This document shows, piece after piece, positions 19,874 through 28,739 of a stretch of DNA of 64,000 nucleotides. The stretch spans positions 17,703 through 81,702 of the forward strand of contig NZ_JAPDNT010000019.1 of NCBI RefSeq assembly GCF_025989185.1, written 5' to 3'. Below the pieces are notes generated by a model. It searched no databases and was not told the origin of the DNA. It was given only the letters and a program-made list of their open reading frames with translations. The position numbers were made by a program, and so were the translations under genes. Origin of the DNA: Limobrevibacterium gyesilva. Lineage in GTDB: Bacteria > Pseudomonadota > Alphaproteobacteria > Acetobacterales > Acetobacteraceae. The stretch's first letter is position 1. The number at the start of each line of letters is the position of its first letter.

Positions 19874-22082
19874 CCTGCCAGTAGCGGCCGGCGAACGCCA
19901 CCGCGAACGTCACTTCGCGGGCGCCGGTACAGGCCAGTTCCGCATCGCCGTCGGTCCACTGCCAGGCCTCCTCCGGCGCGTGCCAGCCGCGGCCGCGCCG
20001 GGGATCGCCCGGCGGCACCGCCTGGCCGTCGATGCGCAGATCGGAGATCGCCACCCCAAGCGGGCGCGTGTCGTCCTGCTCGGCGCACACATGCGCGGGC
20101 ACCCCGACGCGGGAGGCGAGGCGGAGGCGGCTTGCCCCCGCCGGCAGGCGAACGCGCCATGTCGACCCCGTCACCTCCGCCGGCAAATCATGCCCGTCGA
20201 CGCACACGGACAGTTCGGGATCGTCGGTCAACGCGTGGCCGAGCGCCGCCGCCTGGGTCAACAGCCGTTGCCTGACCCGCGCCCGCTGCGGGCCGGCCAG
20301 CACCAGTTCGGCGCAGCCTTGCGCGGTCCATGCGTCCCGCGCGAAATCGGCGTGCAGCATCGCCGTCGTTCCGCCGTTGGCGAAGGTCGATCGGTTGCCG
20401 GTGTCAAGGTAGCTTTCCGCCGGCAGGCCTTCGGCCACGATGACGTCGTGGACCGGCAATTCGACGTGGTAATAGGTGACGTCGGACACGGATTGCTGGA
20501 CGATTGTGGTCCCGTTGATCAGGTAGCGGATCGGTATCAGCACGCCGTCGACGAACACCGCGTGGTCGGGCGAGAGCACCACGTCGCGGTGCGGCTGCTG
20601 AGGCCCGAATGCGGACGCGCTCACCCGCACCGGCATCACGTCCCAGGGGCGCGGGTGGTGCCGGCAATCCACGGTGCGGTGGCCGATCCATCGCACCGGG
20701 GCAAGCCGCGCGCGCCGCAGCGTCACCAGCAGATCGCCGACCGCCAGATCCTCGACGGCGACTGCGCCACGTTGCGTCAGAATGCGCGTACCTTTGGCAA
20801 AACAGGGGATTTCGGAAGTATGGACGCTTCGGTCGGTGAACTGCAGCAGCTGGATATTGAGCAGGGTATATGTCCCGCCGTGGCCCAGAATATTATCGAT
20901 GACCGTAACCGTGTCTTCGGCCCGGCTGATGCTGTAGTCCACATAGTAGCCGCCGAACATGACGACGTTGTTGCCGCCCTGGCCGTCGATCCAGCTGCTG
21001 AAATTACTGACGTAGAACATATCGTCGCCGGCGCCGCCGATCGCATGGTCAATGACCGTGTTGTAGGCGATGCCGATATTGTTGATCATGCCATCGCAAC
21101 TGCTGAACGTTCCGGGGTTCAGGTTGATCGTGGAGCCGGTCGCATAGCCTGACAGGTCGAGCGTGTTGCCGGTGCCGTAGTTCCACAGCGTGATGACCGG
21201 GGCTGTGTTGACCGTGAAATCGAAGAACGGCCGCGCGGCGTCGCTGATGTTGCAGTTGAAGCCGTAGATCTGCCCGCCCGAGAAGGTCGCGCTGGTGGAT
21301 TGGCCGTACAGCTGTTGTACCGCGGCGATGTCCAGCATCATCGGAGTGACGGGCGTGCGCGTGTAGCCGTCGTCACCCCTACCCCAATCCGTTCCCTGAA
21401 CCGGGTAGTCGGCGAAATATTTCGCCGCGCTGTCGCCGGGACCGATATACGACATGATCGACCACAGTGTCGTGTCGGTCGCGTTGTATTGCTGGGTCGC
21501 GATATTCACGTCCCCGTTGTAGGGGCCGGTATGCATGAGACCCATCAGGTGCCCGAGCTCATGCACGATCGTGCCCGGGCCATAGCCGCCGTAATCCGTG
21601 AACGAATCGAGCTTTGACCAGGCACCGACCGTGTCGATGGAGATCATGCCCTTTTGCGTGGTCGGGATCGTGACGTCGCCCGGTCGGCCGGCGACGTATT
21701 GCGCTTCGGCATACGCGCCGTCGTCAAGATCTGCGCCGGGGGTGGTCGACCCGTAACGATAGAAGGTCATGTTCGCGGCCGCGGCATCGGCAGTCTGGAC
21801 GAACTGGATGTTGGCCAGATCGGACCACAGGGTCAGGCTAGCGGTGAACGACCCCATCTCGTCTGCCGACCAATTCGAGCCGACGTCAAAATAGTAGCTG
21901 ACAGTCCCTCCGGGCGTTCCCGCGATGCCGCCGCCCCACTTATGGGTCGATTCGGGCCCGTTGTAGGTGGCCGGGTCATCTCCGGCCCAGCGCCAGCCGT
22001 CGACCGCGGTCAGGACTCCGTCGGCATCGATGCCTGCGGTATAGGCAATCGTGTCAAGCTGGGTCTGCGTCGGTCCGGACAT
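19833..22082 (-). CDS. Serralysin-type (M10) zinc metalloprotease with C-terminal Hint module
   Basis: A 749-residue secreted protease. Zinc site HELGHLMGLMH supplies H174, E175, H178 and H184, followed by the Met-turn SIMSYIG, the metzincin/serralysin pattern. Only one degenerate RTX-like repeat is left (IGGAGDDMFYVSN). At C427 a Hint (Hedgehog/intein) fold begins: CFAKGTRILTQRGAVAVEDL, with an LSPDHAVF histidine block. About 320 residues follow the Cys and match the end of the 41.6-45.7 kb protein. There is no signal peptide, consistent with type I secretion, yet the usual RTX array and C-terminal secretion signal are missing. The Hint module may self-process or mediate attachment. Confidence 0.85.
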   Translation of the reverse strand: MSGPTQTQLDTIAYTAGIDADGVLTAVDGWRWAGDDPATYNGPESTHKWGGGIAGTPGGTVSYYFDVGSNWSADEMGSFTASLTLWSDLANIQFVQTADAAAANMTFYRYGSTTPGADLDDGAYAEAQYVAGRPGDVTIPTTQKGMISIDTVGAWSKLDSFTDYGGYGPGTIVHELGHLMGLMHTGPYNGDVNIATQQYNATDTTLWSIMSYIGPGDSAAKYFADYPVQGTDWGRGDDGYTRTPVTPMMLDIAAVQQLYGQSTSATFSGGQIYGFNCNISDAARPFFDFTVNTAPVITLWNYGTGNTLDLSGYATGSTINLNPGTFSSCDGMINNIGIAYNTVIDHAIGGAGDDMFYVSNFSSWIDGQGGNNVVMFGGYYVDYSISRAEDTVTVIDNILGHGGTYTLLNIQLLQFTDRSVHTSEIPCFAKGTRILTQRGAVAVEDLAVGDLLVTLRRARLAPVRWIGHRTVDCRHHPRPWDVMPVRVSASAFGPQQPHRDVVLSPDHAVFVDGVLIPIRYLINGTTIVQQSVSDVTYYHVELPVHDVIVAEGLPAESYLDTGNRSTFANGGTTAMLHADFARDAWTAQGCAELVLAGPQRARVRQRLLTQAAALGHALTDDPELSVCVDGHDLPAEVTGSTWRVRLPAGASRLRLASRVGVPAHVCAEQDDTRPLGVAISDLRIDGQAVPPGDPRRGRGWHAPEEAWQWTDGDAELACTGAREVTFAVAFAGRYWQVSATGSSRNARRA

Positions 22083-22305
22083 GCGTCTCTCCCGGTTGGC
22101 GTCGTTGCGGCAGCGATGGGTGATAATTCCACCGCTATCACGACGCCGCTCCGCCGGTCATTACCCGTTCGTCAACGTGTCACCATTTGTCTCTTTTCGG
22201 TGTACACAGCGACTTTGCGGGCGCGACAAATCCCGGGACGCCGCATGCGGGTCTCGCCGCGGTCGCCACGATGATCGTCCGTTGGCGCGTTGCTGTCGGC
22301 GCGTT

Positions 22306-23274
22306 CTAGAACCAGTTGGACTTGTCAACGACGTTGCGCAACGATCCGCCGCCGATCATGGCCCGGCAATTGTCCAGCAGGATCCGATAGCGCCGGTCGT
22401 TCAAATACGGTCCGTAGCCGGCCATGTGCGGTGTCATCAGCACGCCCGGAATGGTCCACAGAGGATGGTCCGCCGGCAGCGGCTCTTCCTCGTAGACATC
22501 GAGGCCGGCGCCGGCAATCTCGCCCGCTTGCAGGGCGGCGACCAGGTCGTCCAGGCGCGTGGTCTTGCCGCGGCCGATATTGATGAAGAACGCGCCCGGC
22601 TTCATGCGCCGGAAGCGGGCGCGATTGAAGAAGCCTTCGGTGGCTGGCGTGTGCGGCACGGTCAGGATGACGAAATCGGCGCGCGGCAACAGCGTGTCCA
22701 GGGCCTCTGGCTTGTGCATCTCGGCAACCCCGGGCGGGATGTCGGTGCGGCGCGCGTCGGTCCCGATCACGGTCATGCCGGCGGCGGCGGCCAGGCGGGC
22801 CGCCTCGGCGCCGATCCCGCCCAGACCCACGATCAACGCCGTCGCTTCGGGCAGGTGCACGACGCCGGTGTCCTCGGGCGGCTTGGTCCATTCGCGGCGC
22901 AGTTGCTGGGGAATGTAGTAATGAAAGCCGCGCGCGAAGGCGAACACGAAGGCCATGATGTGCGCGCCGATATGATCGTTGTAGATCTCGCGCATGTTCG
23001 TCACCACAACCGGGTGGCCGACCAGCTCCGGATAGTAATAGCCGGCCGGCGGGGCTGCGTGATGCGCCTGCAGCCAGCGCAGCTTCTGTGCCCGTTGCAG
23101 CAAGTCCAGCGGCAGCGGCCCGAATGCGGCGTCGGCGTCGACGATGGCGTGCTGCGCTTCCTGCGCCCCTTCGGCCACCACCACCTGAACCTCCGGCAGG
23201 GCAGCGGCCAGCTTGCGCCCCCAGTCGCGATAGATGTCGGTCTGCGGCGGCAACATCACCAGCTTGAAGCTCAT
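22306..23274 (-). CDS. D-2-hydroxyacid dehydrogenase (NAD-binding)
   Basis: A 322-residue oxidoreductase of the D-isomer-specific 2-hydroxyacid dehydrogenase family, which reduces 2-keto acids such as glyoxylate or hydroxypyruvate. The Rossmann motif is VGLGGIGAEAARLAAAAG. The family segment PGAFFINIGRGKTTRLDDL and the late MTPHMAGYGPYL, which holds the catalytic histidine, are visible. The N-terminal catalytic part is short and diverged, as in the GhrA-like branch. It stands alone, between the protease and a divergent sugar kinase. Confidence 0.83.
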   Translation of the reverse strand: MSFKLVMLPPQTDIYRDWGRKLAAALPEVQVVVAEGAQEAQHAIVDADAAFGPLPLDLLQRAQKLRWLQAHHAAPPAGYYYPELVGHPVVVTNMREIYNDHIGAHIMAFVFAFARGFHYYIPQQLRREWTKPPEDTGVVHLPEATALIVGLGGIGAEAARLAAAAGMTVIGTDARRTDIPPGVAEMHKPEALDTLLPRADFVILTVPHTPATEGFFNRARFRRMKPGAFFINIGRGKTTRLDDLVAALQAGEIAGAGLDVYEEEPLPADHPLWTIPGVLMTPHMAGYGPYLNDRRYRILLDNCRAMIGGGSLRNVVDKSNWF

Positions 23275-23387
23275 GCGCGTGATCTTTCGGTTGTGAGAAC
23301 GATCTTCGCCGACGATACGGCGTGGGGCTCGCGGACTCCAGGGCCGTGCCCTTGAGCCATCGGCGGCCGCGCCTCTAGGATGCGCGC

Positions 23388-24317
23388 ATGGGGCCGCGAA
23401 TCGTCACGCTCACGCTCAATCCGGCCGTCGATGTCGCCTGCGATGCCGAGGCGGTGCGTCCTGTTCACAAGGTGCGCACATTTGCCGAGACGCATGACCC
23501 CGGCGGCGGCGGCGTGAACGTGGCCCGGGTGATCCGCGAGCTCGGCGGCGACGTGCTGGCCGTGGTGCTCACCGGCGGAGTCACCGGCCGTTTCCTGGAG
23601 GAACTGCTGGAAGAGGGGGGCGTGCCCTGCCACGTCGTGCCGATCGCCGGGCGCACGCGCATCGCGATGACCGTGCACGACCGGTCCGCGCGCCAGGAAT
23701 ACCGCTTCGTGCCGGAAGGCCCGGTGGCGTCGGCCGCGGAACTGGAGGCCGCGCTGGCGGCGTTGGCGGCCGAACCAGGCGGCTGGCTGGTGGCCAGCGG
23801 CAGCCTGCCGCGCGGTGCCCCCGTCGATTTCTACGCGACCGTGGCCCGCCTCGCCGCCGAACGTGGCCAGCATGTGGTGCTCGACACCTCCGGCCCGGCG
23901 CTGCAGGCGGCGCTGGGGCACGGGCTCGCGCTAATCAAGCCCAGCCTCGGTGAGTTCGAGGCGCTGGTGGGGCGCAAATTGCCGGATGCGGCCGCGCAGG
24001 ATGCGGCGGCGATGGCGGTGGTACGCTCTGGCGGTGCGGCACGCGTGGCGGTGTCCCTGGGTGGCGGCGGTGCGTTGCTGGCAACGCCGGAGGGGCTATG
24101 GCGGCGCCCCGCGCTGGACGTGCCGGCCCGCAGCACGGTCGGCGCCGGCGACAGCTTCCTGGCGGCGATGACGCTTGCGCTGGCCCGCGGCAGCGATCCC
24201 GCGGATGCGCTCGCCTGGGGCATTGCCGCGGGGGCGGCGGCGGTGATGCAAACCGGAACGGCGCATCCGCGCCGCGCCGATGTCGAATCGTTGTATCAGC
24301 GGGCCTGCAACGTCTAG
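23388..24317 (+). CDS. PfkB-family phosphofructokinase
   Basis: Ribokinase-fold sugar-phosphate kinase, 309 residues. The start TLTLNPAVDVACDAEAV and the glycine-rich DPGGGGVNVARVI are typical of 1-phosphofructokinase and PfkB-type 6-phosphofructokinase. The second signature VGAGDSFLAAMTLA carries the catalytic Asp. No fructose PTS gene is nearby, so fructose 6-phosphate or tagatose 6-phosphate is as likely a substrate as fructose 1-phosphate. It is divergent from the dehydrogenase gene and 31 bp before a solute-binding protein gene. Confidence 0.82.
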   Translation: MGPRIVTLTLNPAVDVACDAEAVRPVHKVRTFAETHDPGGGGVNVARVIRELGGDVLAVVLTGGVTGRFLEELLEEGGVPCHVVPIAGRTRIAMTVHDRSARQEYRFVPEGPVASAAELEAALAALAAEPGGWLVASGSLPRGAPVDFYATVARLAAERGQHVVLDTSGPALQAALGHGLALIKPSLGEFEALVGRKLPDAAAQDAAAMAVVRSGGAARVAVSLGGGGALLATPEGLWRRPALDVPARSTVGAGDSFLAAMTLALARGSDPADALAWGIAAGAAAVMQTGTAHPRRADVESLYQRACNV

Positions 24318-24348
24318 GCTTTCCCGCAACACCAGCGGGAGAACTGGC

Positions 24349-25932
24349 ATGAAGCGCAGAACCCTCATGGCCGGGGCGGCGTCCCTCGGCCTCGCCGGCA
24401 GCCTGGGCCTGGCGCGGCCCGCGGTCGGGCAGGGCGCCCGTGTCTTGCGCTTCGTGCCGCAGGGCAACCTGCAGAACCCCGATCCGATCTGGACCACCAC
24501 GGTCATCGCCCGCAACCATGGCTACGTCATCTGGGACACGCTGTACGGCCTGGACGCGTCGCTCACGCCCAGGCCGCAGATGCTGGCCGGACACGAGATC
24601 TCCGACGACCGCCTGACCTGGCGGCTGACACTGCGCGACGGATTGCGGTTCCACGACAACGAGCCGGTGCGGGCCACGGATTGCGTCGCCTCCATCGCCC
24701 GCTGGATGCGCCGCGACGGCTTCGGCCAGCGCCTGGCCGCGCAGATGGCTGAGATGCGGGCGCTGGACGACCGGCGGCTGGAGATCAGGCTGACCCGCCC
24801 GTTCGCGTTGCTGCCCTATGCGCTCGGCTACAACACCTGCTTCATCATGCCCGAGCGCATCGCCAGGACCGACGCGTTCCAGCAGATCCAGGAATATGTC
24901 GGCAGTGGCCCTTATCGTTTCGTGCGCGACGAATGGGTTTCGGGCTCGCGCGCCGTCTATGCGCGCTTCGACGGATACGTGCCGCGCGACGAGCCGGCGA
25001 GCTTCACATCCGGCGGCAAGCGCGCGCATTTCGACCGGGTGGAATGGGTGATCATGCCGGATTCCGCGACGGCCGCCGCGGCCCTGCAGACTGGCGAGGT
25101 GGACTGGATCGAGCAGCCGCTGGCCGACCTTCTGCCGATGCTGCGCAAATCGCCGGGCGTGGTGGTCGAAAGCGTCGATCTGCTGGGTGCGGTCGGCATC
25201 ATCCGCTTCAACCATCTGCAGCCGCCCTTCGACAACGTGAAGCTGCGGCGCGCCATCCTGCCCGCGGTGGACCAGCAGGACTACATGGCGGCGGTGATGG
25301 GCGGCGAGACCGCGTTGTCGCGCACCGGCGTGGGCGTGTTCCCGATCGGCACGCCGCTGGCCAACGATGCCGGACTGGCGGCGCTGACATCCCCGCGTGA
25401 CGTCGCCCTGGCGAAACGTCTGGTGGCGGAGAGCGGCTACAAGGGCGAGCGGGTGGTGCTGATGGCGCCGACCGACTTCCCCGTGGTCAACGCGATCGCG
25501 CAGGTGACGCGCTCGGTCTACGAAAGCGTCGGACTGAATGTGGAGTATGTCAGCGCCGACTGGGGCACGGTCGTCTCGCGCCGCAACAGCAAGGAGCCGG
25601 TGGAGAAGGGCGGCTGGAGCACGTTCTGCACCTATGGCGACGGGCTCAGCTATTCGAACCCGGCCAGCCACACCACTCTGTTCGGCAACGGCACCAGCGG
25701 CTGGTATGGCTGGTACACCAGTCCGCGCATGGAGGCCCTGCGCGGTGCCTGGTACGACGCGCCGGACCTGGAGACGCAGCGCCGCATTGCCCGCGACATC
25801 CAGCTTCTGGTCTGGGAGGAGGTGCCCTACATCCCCGTGGGCCAGTGGTTCCAGCCGATCGCCCGCCGCGCCAATCTCGGCGGCATCGTCAAGAGCATCC
25901 TGCCGATCTTCTGGAACGTGCAGCGGGCGTAG
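24349..25932 (+). CDS. Family-5 (peptide/opine-type) ABC solute-binding protein, Tat-type signal
   Basis: Extracellular solute-binding protein of the DppA/OppA family, 527 residues. The N-terminus MKRRTLMAGAASLGLAGSLG has a twin-arginine-like signal ending near AVGQ-GA. The family core is clear: ISDDRLTWRLTLRDGLRFHDNEPVRATDCVASI-type sequence at about residues 85-115. Start ATG 24349 is preceded by GCGGGAGAA. No permease or ATPase genes follow; the next gene is convergent 6 bp away. It is therefore an orphan that must use transporter parts encoded elsewhere or act as a sensor. Confidence 0.86.
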   Translation: MKRRTLMAGAASLGLAGSLGLARPAVGQGARVLRFVPQGNLQNPDPIWTTTVIARNHGYVIWDTLYGLDASLTPRPQMLAGHEISDDRLTWRLTLRDGLRFHDNEPVRATDCVASIARWMRRDGFGQRLAAQMAEMRALDDRRLEIRLTRPFALLPYALGYNTCFIMPERIARTDAFQQIQEYVGSGPYRFVRDEWVSGSRAVYARFDGYVPRDEPASFTSGGKRAHFDRVEWVIMPDSATAAAALQTGEVDWIEQPLADLLPMLRKSPGVVVESVDLLGAVGIIRFNHLQPPFDNVKLRRAILPAVDQQDYMAAVMGGETALSRTGVGVFPIGTPLANDAGLAALTSPRDVALAKRLVAESGYKGERVVLMAPTDFPVVNAIAQVTRSVYESVGLNVEYVSADWGTVVSRRNSKEPVEKGGWSTFCTYGDGLSYSNPASHTTLFGNGTSGWYGWYTSPRMEALRGAWYDAPDLETQRRIARDIQLLVWEEVPYIPVGQWFQPIARRANLGGIVKSILPIFWNVQRA

Positions 25933-25938
25933 GCATGC

Positions 25939-26718
25939 TCACGGCATCAGCTGGCCGCCGTTCACCTCGATCACCTGGCCGGTGACGTAGCCGCTCAGGC
26001 TGTCGCTGGCCAGGAACAGGTAGGTGCCGGCACAATCCTCCACTGTGCCGGCGCGGCCCATCGGGATGGCGGCGACGAATTGCCGCATCATCTCGGGCGG
26101 CGTGCTCTGCGCGTGGATGCGCGTGAGGATGATTCCCGGCGAGACCGCGTTCACGCGGATGCGGTCCGGGGCCAGTTCCTTGGCCAGTGCACGCGTGAGA
26201 TTGCTGACCCCGGCCTTGGCGGTGGCATAGGCACCCACCCCGACGCCGCCGCCATGGCGGGCGGAGATCGAGGTGGTGCTGACGATCGCGCCGCCTCCGG
26301 CCGCACGCAGATGCGGGATGGCCGCACGGCTCGCTTCGAACACCGAGCGCAGGTTGAGATCCATGACCGCGTCGAAGAAATCGTCCGGCATGGTCGCGAG
26401 GGGCCGGCGCTCCAGCACGTTGCCGGCGTTGTTCACCAGCAGGTCGAGCCCGCCCATTCGTGCGGCCGCTTCCGCCACCAGCGGGGCGGCGGTGCCCCGC
26501 TGGCCAAGGTCCGCCGCCAGCACGAAGGCGGTGCCGCCGGCGGCGCGGATTGCGTCCGCAACCGCCTCGGCCTCGTCCAGACTGCTGTGGCCGTGCACCA
26601 CGACTTGCGCGCCCTGCGCCCCCAGCGCACGGGCGACGGCGGCGCCGATGCCGCTGCTGGCGCCCGTGACCAGGCAGCGCTTGCCGCGCAGGTCGGGGAT
26701 GACGAGTTGCTCCGGCAT
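25939..26718 (-). CDS. Short-chain dehydrogenase/reductase (FabG-like)
   Basis: Classical SDR, 259 residues. The cofactor motif TGASSGIGAAVARAL, NNAG at about residue 95, the catalytic Ser in STTSISA and the YATAK dyad are all visible. The C-terminus GYVTGQVIEVNGGQLMP is the usual FabG-type end. It lies 6 bp before the class III aminotransferase gene on the same strand and is probably downstream in that operon. The oxidised or reduced substrate cannot be assigned. Confidence 0.85.
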   Translation of the reverse strand: MPEQLVIPDLRGKRCLVTGASSGIGAAVARALGAQGAQVVVHGHSSLDEAEAVADAIRAAGGTAFVLAADLGQRGTAAPLVAEAAARMGGLDLLVNNAGNVLERRPLATMPDDFFDAVMDLNLRSVFEASRAAIPHLRAAGGGAIVSTTSISARHGGGVGVGAYATAKAGVSNLTRALAKELAPDRIRVNAVSPGIILTRIHAQSTPPEMMRQFVAAIPMGRAGTVEDCAGTYLFLASDSLSGYVTGQVIEVNGGQLMP

Positions 26719-26724
26719 GGCGCG

Positions 26725-28110
26725 CTACTGTGCCGCGATGCCGTGGTCCTTGCGCAGCACCGACCAGGCGGCGTCCAGGCCCTGGCGGAACAGGCGCAGC
26801 ATTTCCTGCACCTCGTCGGCGCTGATGATCAGCGGCGGGGTGAAGGCGATGCGGTCGCCGATGGCGCGCACGACCAGCCCGGCCTCCTGGCACTTGTCCA
26901 TCACCAGGTTGCCCACCTTCATTGCCGGCGCGAACGGCTCGCGCGTGCGCTTGTCGGCCATCAGTTCCACGCCGGCGATCAGGCCGACGCCGCGCGCATT
27001 GCCCACCAGCGGATGCTCCTCCAGCGCCTTCAGGCCGGCGAGGAAGCCCGGCGAGACCTGCTTCACGTGGCCGACGATGTCGCGCTCCGCGTAGATCTTC
27101 AACGTCTCCAGCGCGACCGCGCAGGCCACGGGGTGGCCGCCATAGGTGAAGCCGTGGCCGAACGTGCCCAGCTTGGCGCTCTCAGCCACCATCGCCTGAT
27201 AGATCCTGTCGTTGATCATCAGCGCCGAGATCGGCTGGTAGGAGGCCGACAGCGCCTTGGCGCAGGACACCATGTCCGGCTGCAGGTTGTAGGTCTGGCT
27301 GCCCCACATGTTGCCGGTGCGCCCGAAGCCGCAGATCACTTCGTCGGCCAGGAACAGGATGTCGTATTTCCGCAGCACCGCCTGGACCTTTTCCCAGTAG
27401 GTGGCCGGCGGGGTGATGGCGCCGCCGCCGCCCTGCACCGGCTCGCCGAAGAACGCCGCCACCGTGTCGGGCCCTTCGTCGAGGATTAGGTTCTCGAGGT
27501 TCTGCGCCATCCTGGTGGCGAACTGCTCCTCGGTCTCGCCGTCATGGTGGAAGCGGTAGTAGTGCGGGTTGTCGGTGTGCTTCATCATCGGCAGCGGCAG
27601 GTCGAAATCGGTCAGCATGTGCGGCTGGCCGGAAACGCTGACCGCGGCGACGGTGTTGCCGTGATAGCCGCGCACCCGGCCGATGATCTTCTTCTTCAGC
27701 GGCTTGCCGATGGCATTGTGGTAGTACCACACGAGCTTGATCGCGGCGTCGTTCGCCTCGGACCCCGAGCACTGGAACAGCACCTTGGACATCGGCGCCG
27801 GCGCCATGCCGATCAGCCGTTCGGCCAGATCGACGCTGGGCAGGTGCCCCTTGGCGAAGAACGTGTGGTAGTACGGCAGCTGCAGCATCTGCTTGTAGGC
27901 GGCCTCGGCCAGCCGCTTCTCCGAGAAGCCGAGCGAGGCGCACCACAGGCCGGCCATCGCCTCCAGATATTTCTTGCCGCCTTCGTCATAGACATAGACG
28001 CCGTCGCCGCGCGCCATCAGCGTGCCGCCAGTCTCCCGGAACGATGCGAGGTCGGTCTGCTGGTGCACGTGATAGGCGATGTCGCGGGCATGAGCGGAAT
28101 TGGCGAGCAT
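26725..28110 (-). CDS. Class III (omega) aminotransferase
   Basis: PLP-dependent aminotransferase, 461 residues. Visible features: RVRGYHGNTVAAVS, the PLP-contacting FLADEVICGFGRTGNMWGS, and the Schiff-base lysine in SCAKALSASYQPIS. The FTYGGHPVACAVALE block is class III typical. The set resembles omega-amino acid:pyruvate aminotransferases such as the taurine/putrescine types. Several starts are in frame; ATG 28110 is chosen because GGGGA precedes it at a good distance and the protein then begins with the family N-terminus MLANSAHARDIAYHVHQQ. It is probably co-transcribed with the SDR gene 6 bp downstream. Confidence 0.85.
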   Translation of the reverse strand: MLANSAHARDIAYHVHQQTDLASFRETGGTLMARGDGVYVYDEGGKKYLEAMAGLWCASLGFSEKRLAEAAYKQMLQLPYYHTFFAKGHLPSVDLAERLIGMAPAPMSKVLFQCSGSEANDAAIKLVWYYHNAIGKPLKKKIIGRVRGYHGNTVAAVSVSGQPHMLTDFDLPLPMMKHTDNPHYYRFHHDGETEEQFATRMAQNLENLILDEGPDTVAAFFGEPVQGGGGAITPPATYWEKVQAVLRKYDILFLADEVICGFGRTGNMWGSQTYNLQPDMVSCAKALSASYQPISALMINDRIYQAMVAESAKLGTFGHGFTYGGHPVACAVALETLKIYAERDIVGHVKQVSPGFLAGLKALEEHPLVGNARGVGLIAGVELMADKRTREPFAPAMKVGNLVMDKCQEAGLVVRAIGDRIAFTPPLIISADEVQEMLRLFRQGLDAAWSVLRKDHGIAAQ

Positions 28111-28226
28111 GACACGATCCCCTGGCATGGAAACCACGATCATTTCCCGACTGGGCCGGCGCGGCAAGGCCTCTTGCCGCGGCGCCCGCTGGCGGCGAAA
28201 CATGGACCTGTCTGCAGGAGGTCGCG

Positions 28227-28739
28227 TTGCCCAACCCCGTCCATGTCTTCGTCGCCCGGCATGTGTCGACCATGAATGCCTCCCAACCCCGGGCCACGCA
28301 TGTCGCGGTGCGCGACGGACGGATCCTCGGCTATGGCGACGCGGCCGACATGGGGGCGTTCGGCCCCGCCGAGTGGGACGATCGCTTTGCCGGAAAAGTG
28401 ATCCTGCCGGGCTTCGTCGAAGGCCACAGCCACACGTCCGATGCGCCGGTCACGCCGCTGGCGCCGCTGTTCACCGCCTCGTGCGCGGTGAACCGCCGCA
28501 GCGCCACCGGCCGCGTGCTGGGCGAGGCCGAGCGCATCACGGTGGCGCAGGCGCTGCACGCCGTCACCCTCGGCGCCGCCTATACCCTCCACATGGACCA
28601 TCTGGTCGGCAGCATCGACGTGGGCAAGTTCGCCGATTTCGCCGTGCTGGACGAGGACCCCGCCGAGGTCGATCCGGCGGCGCTCGGCGACGTGCGCGCG
28701 CGTGCCACCGTCGTGGGCGGCCAGGTCTTCCCGTCATGA
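28227..28739 (+). pseudogene. YtcJ-type amidohydrolase remnant with large internal in-frame deletion
   Basis: The 170-codon frame has a good start (TTG 28227, AGGAGG 5 bp upstream). Residues 1-71 are the N-terminus of an amidohydrolase_3/YtcJ enzyme, ending in the metal motif LPGFVEGHSHTSD. Residues from DAPVTPLAPLFTASCAVNRR on are the C-terminal region of the same family, including ADFAVLDEDP. Family members are about 540 residues, so roughly 350 central residues with most of the catalytic barrel are missing. The join falls where the two parts share a His-x-Ser-Asp-like sequence, suggesting a deletion by short homology. The product is unlikely to be active but may still be translated, because the next gene overlaps it (ATGA). 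Confidence 0.75.

Noticed and set aside
24349..25932. Complete peptide ABC transporter operon
   Set aside because: Only the binding protein is present; the next gene is a convergent SDR and no permease or ATPase genes adjoin it.
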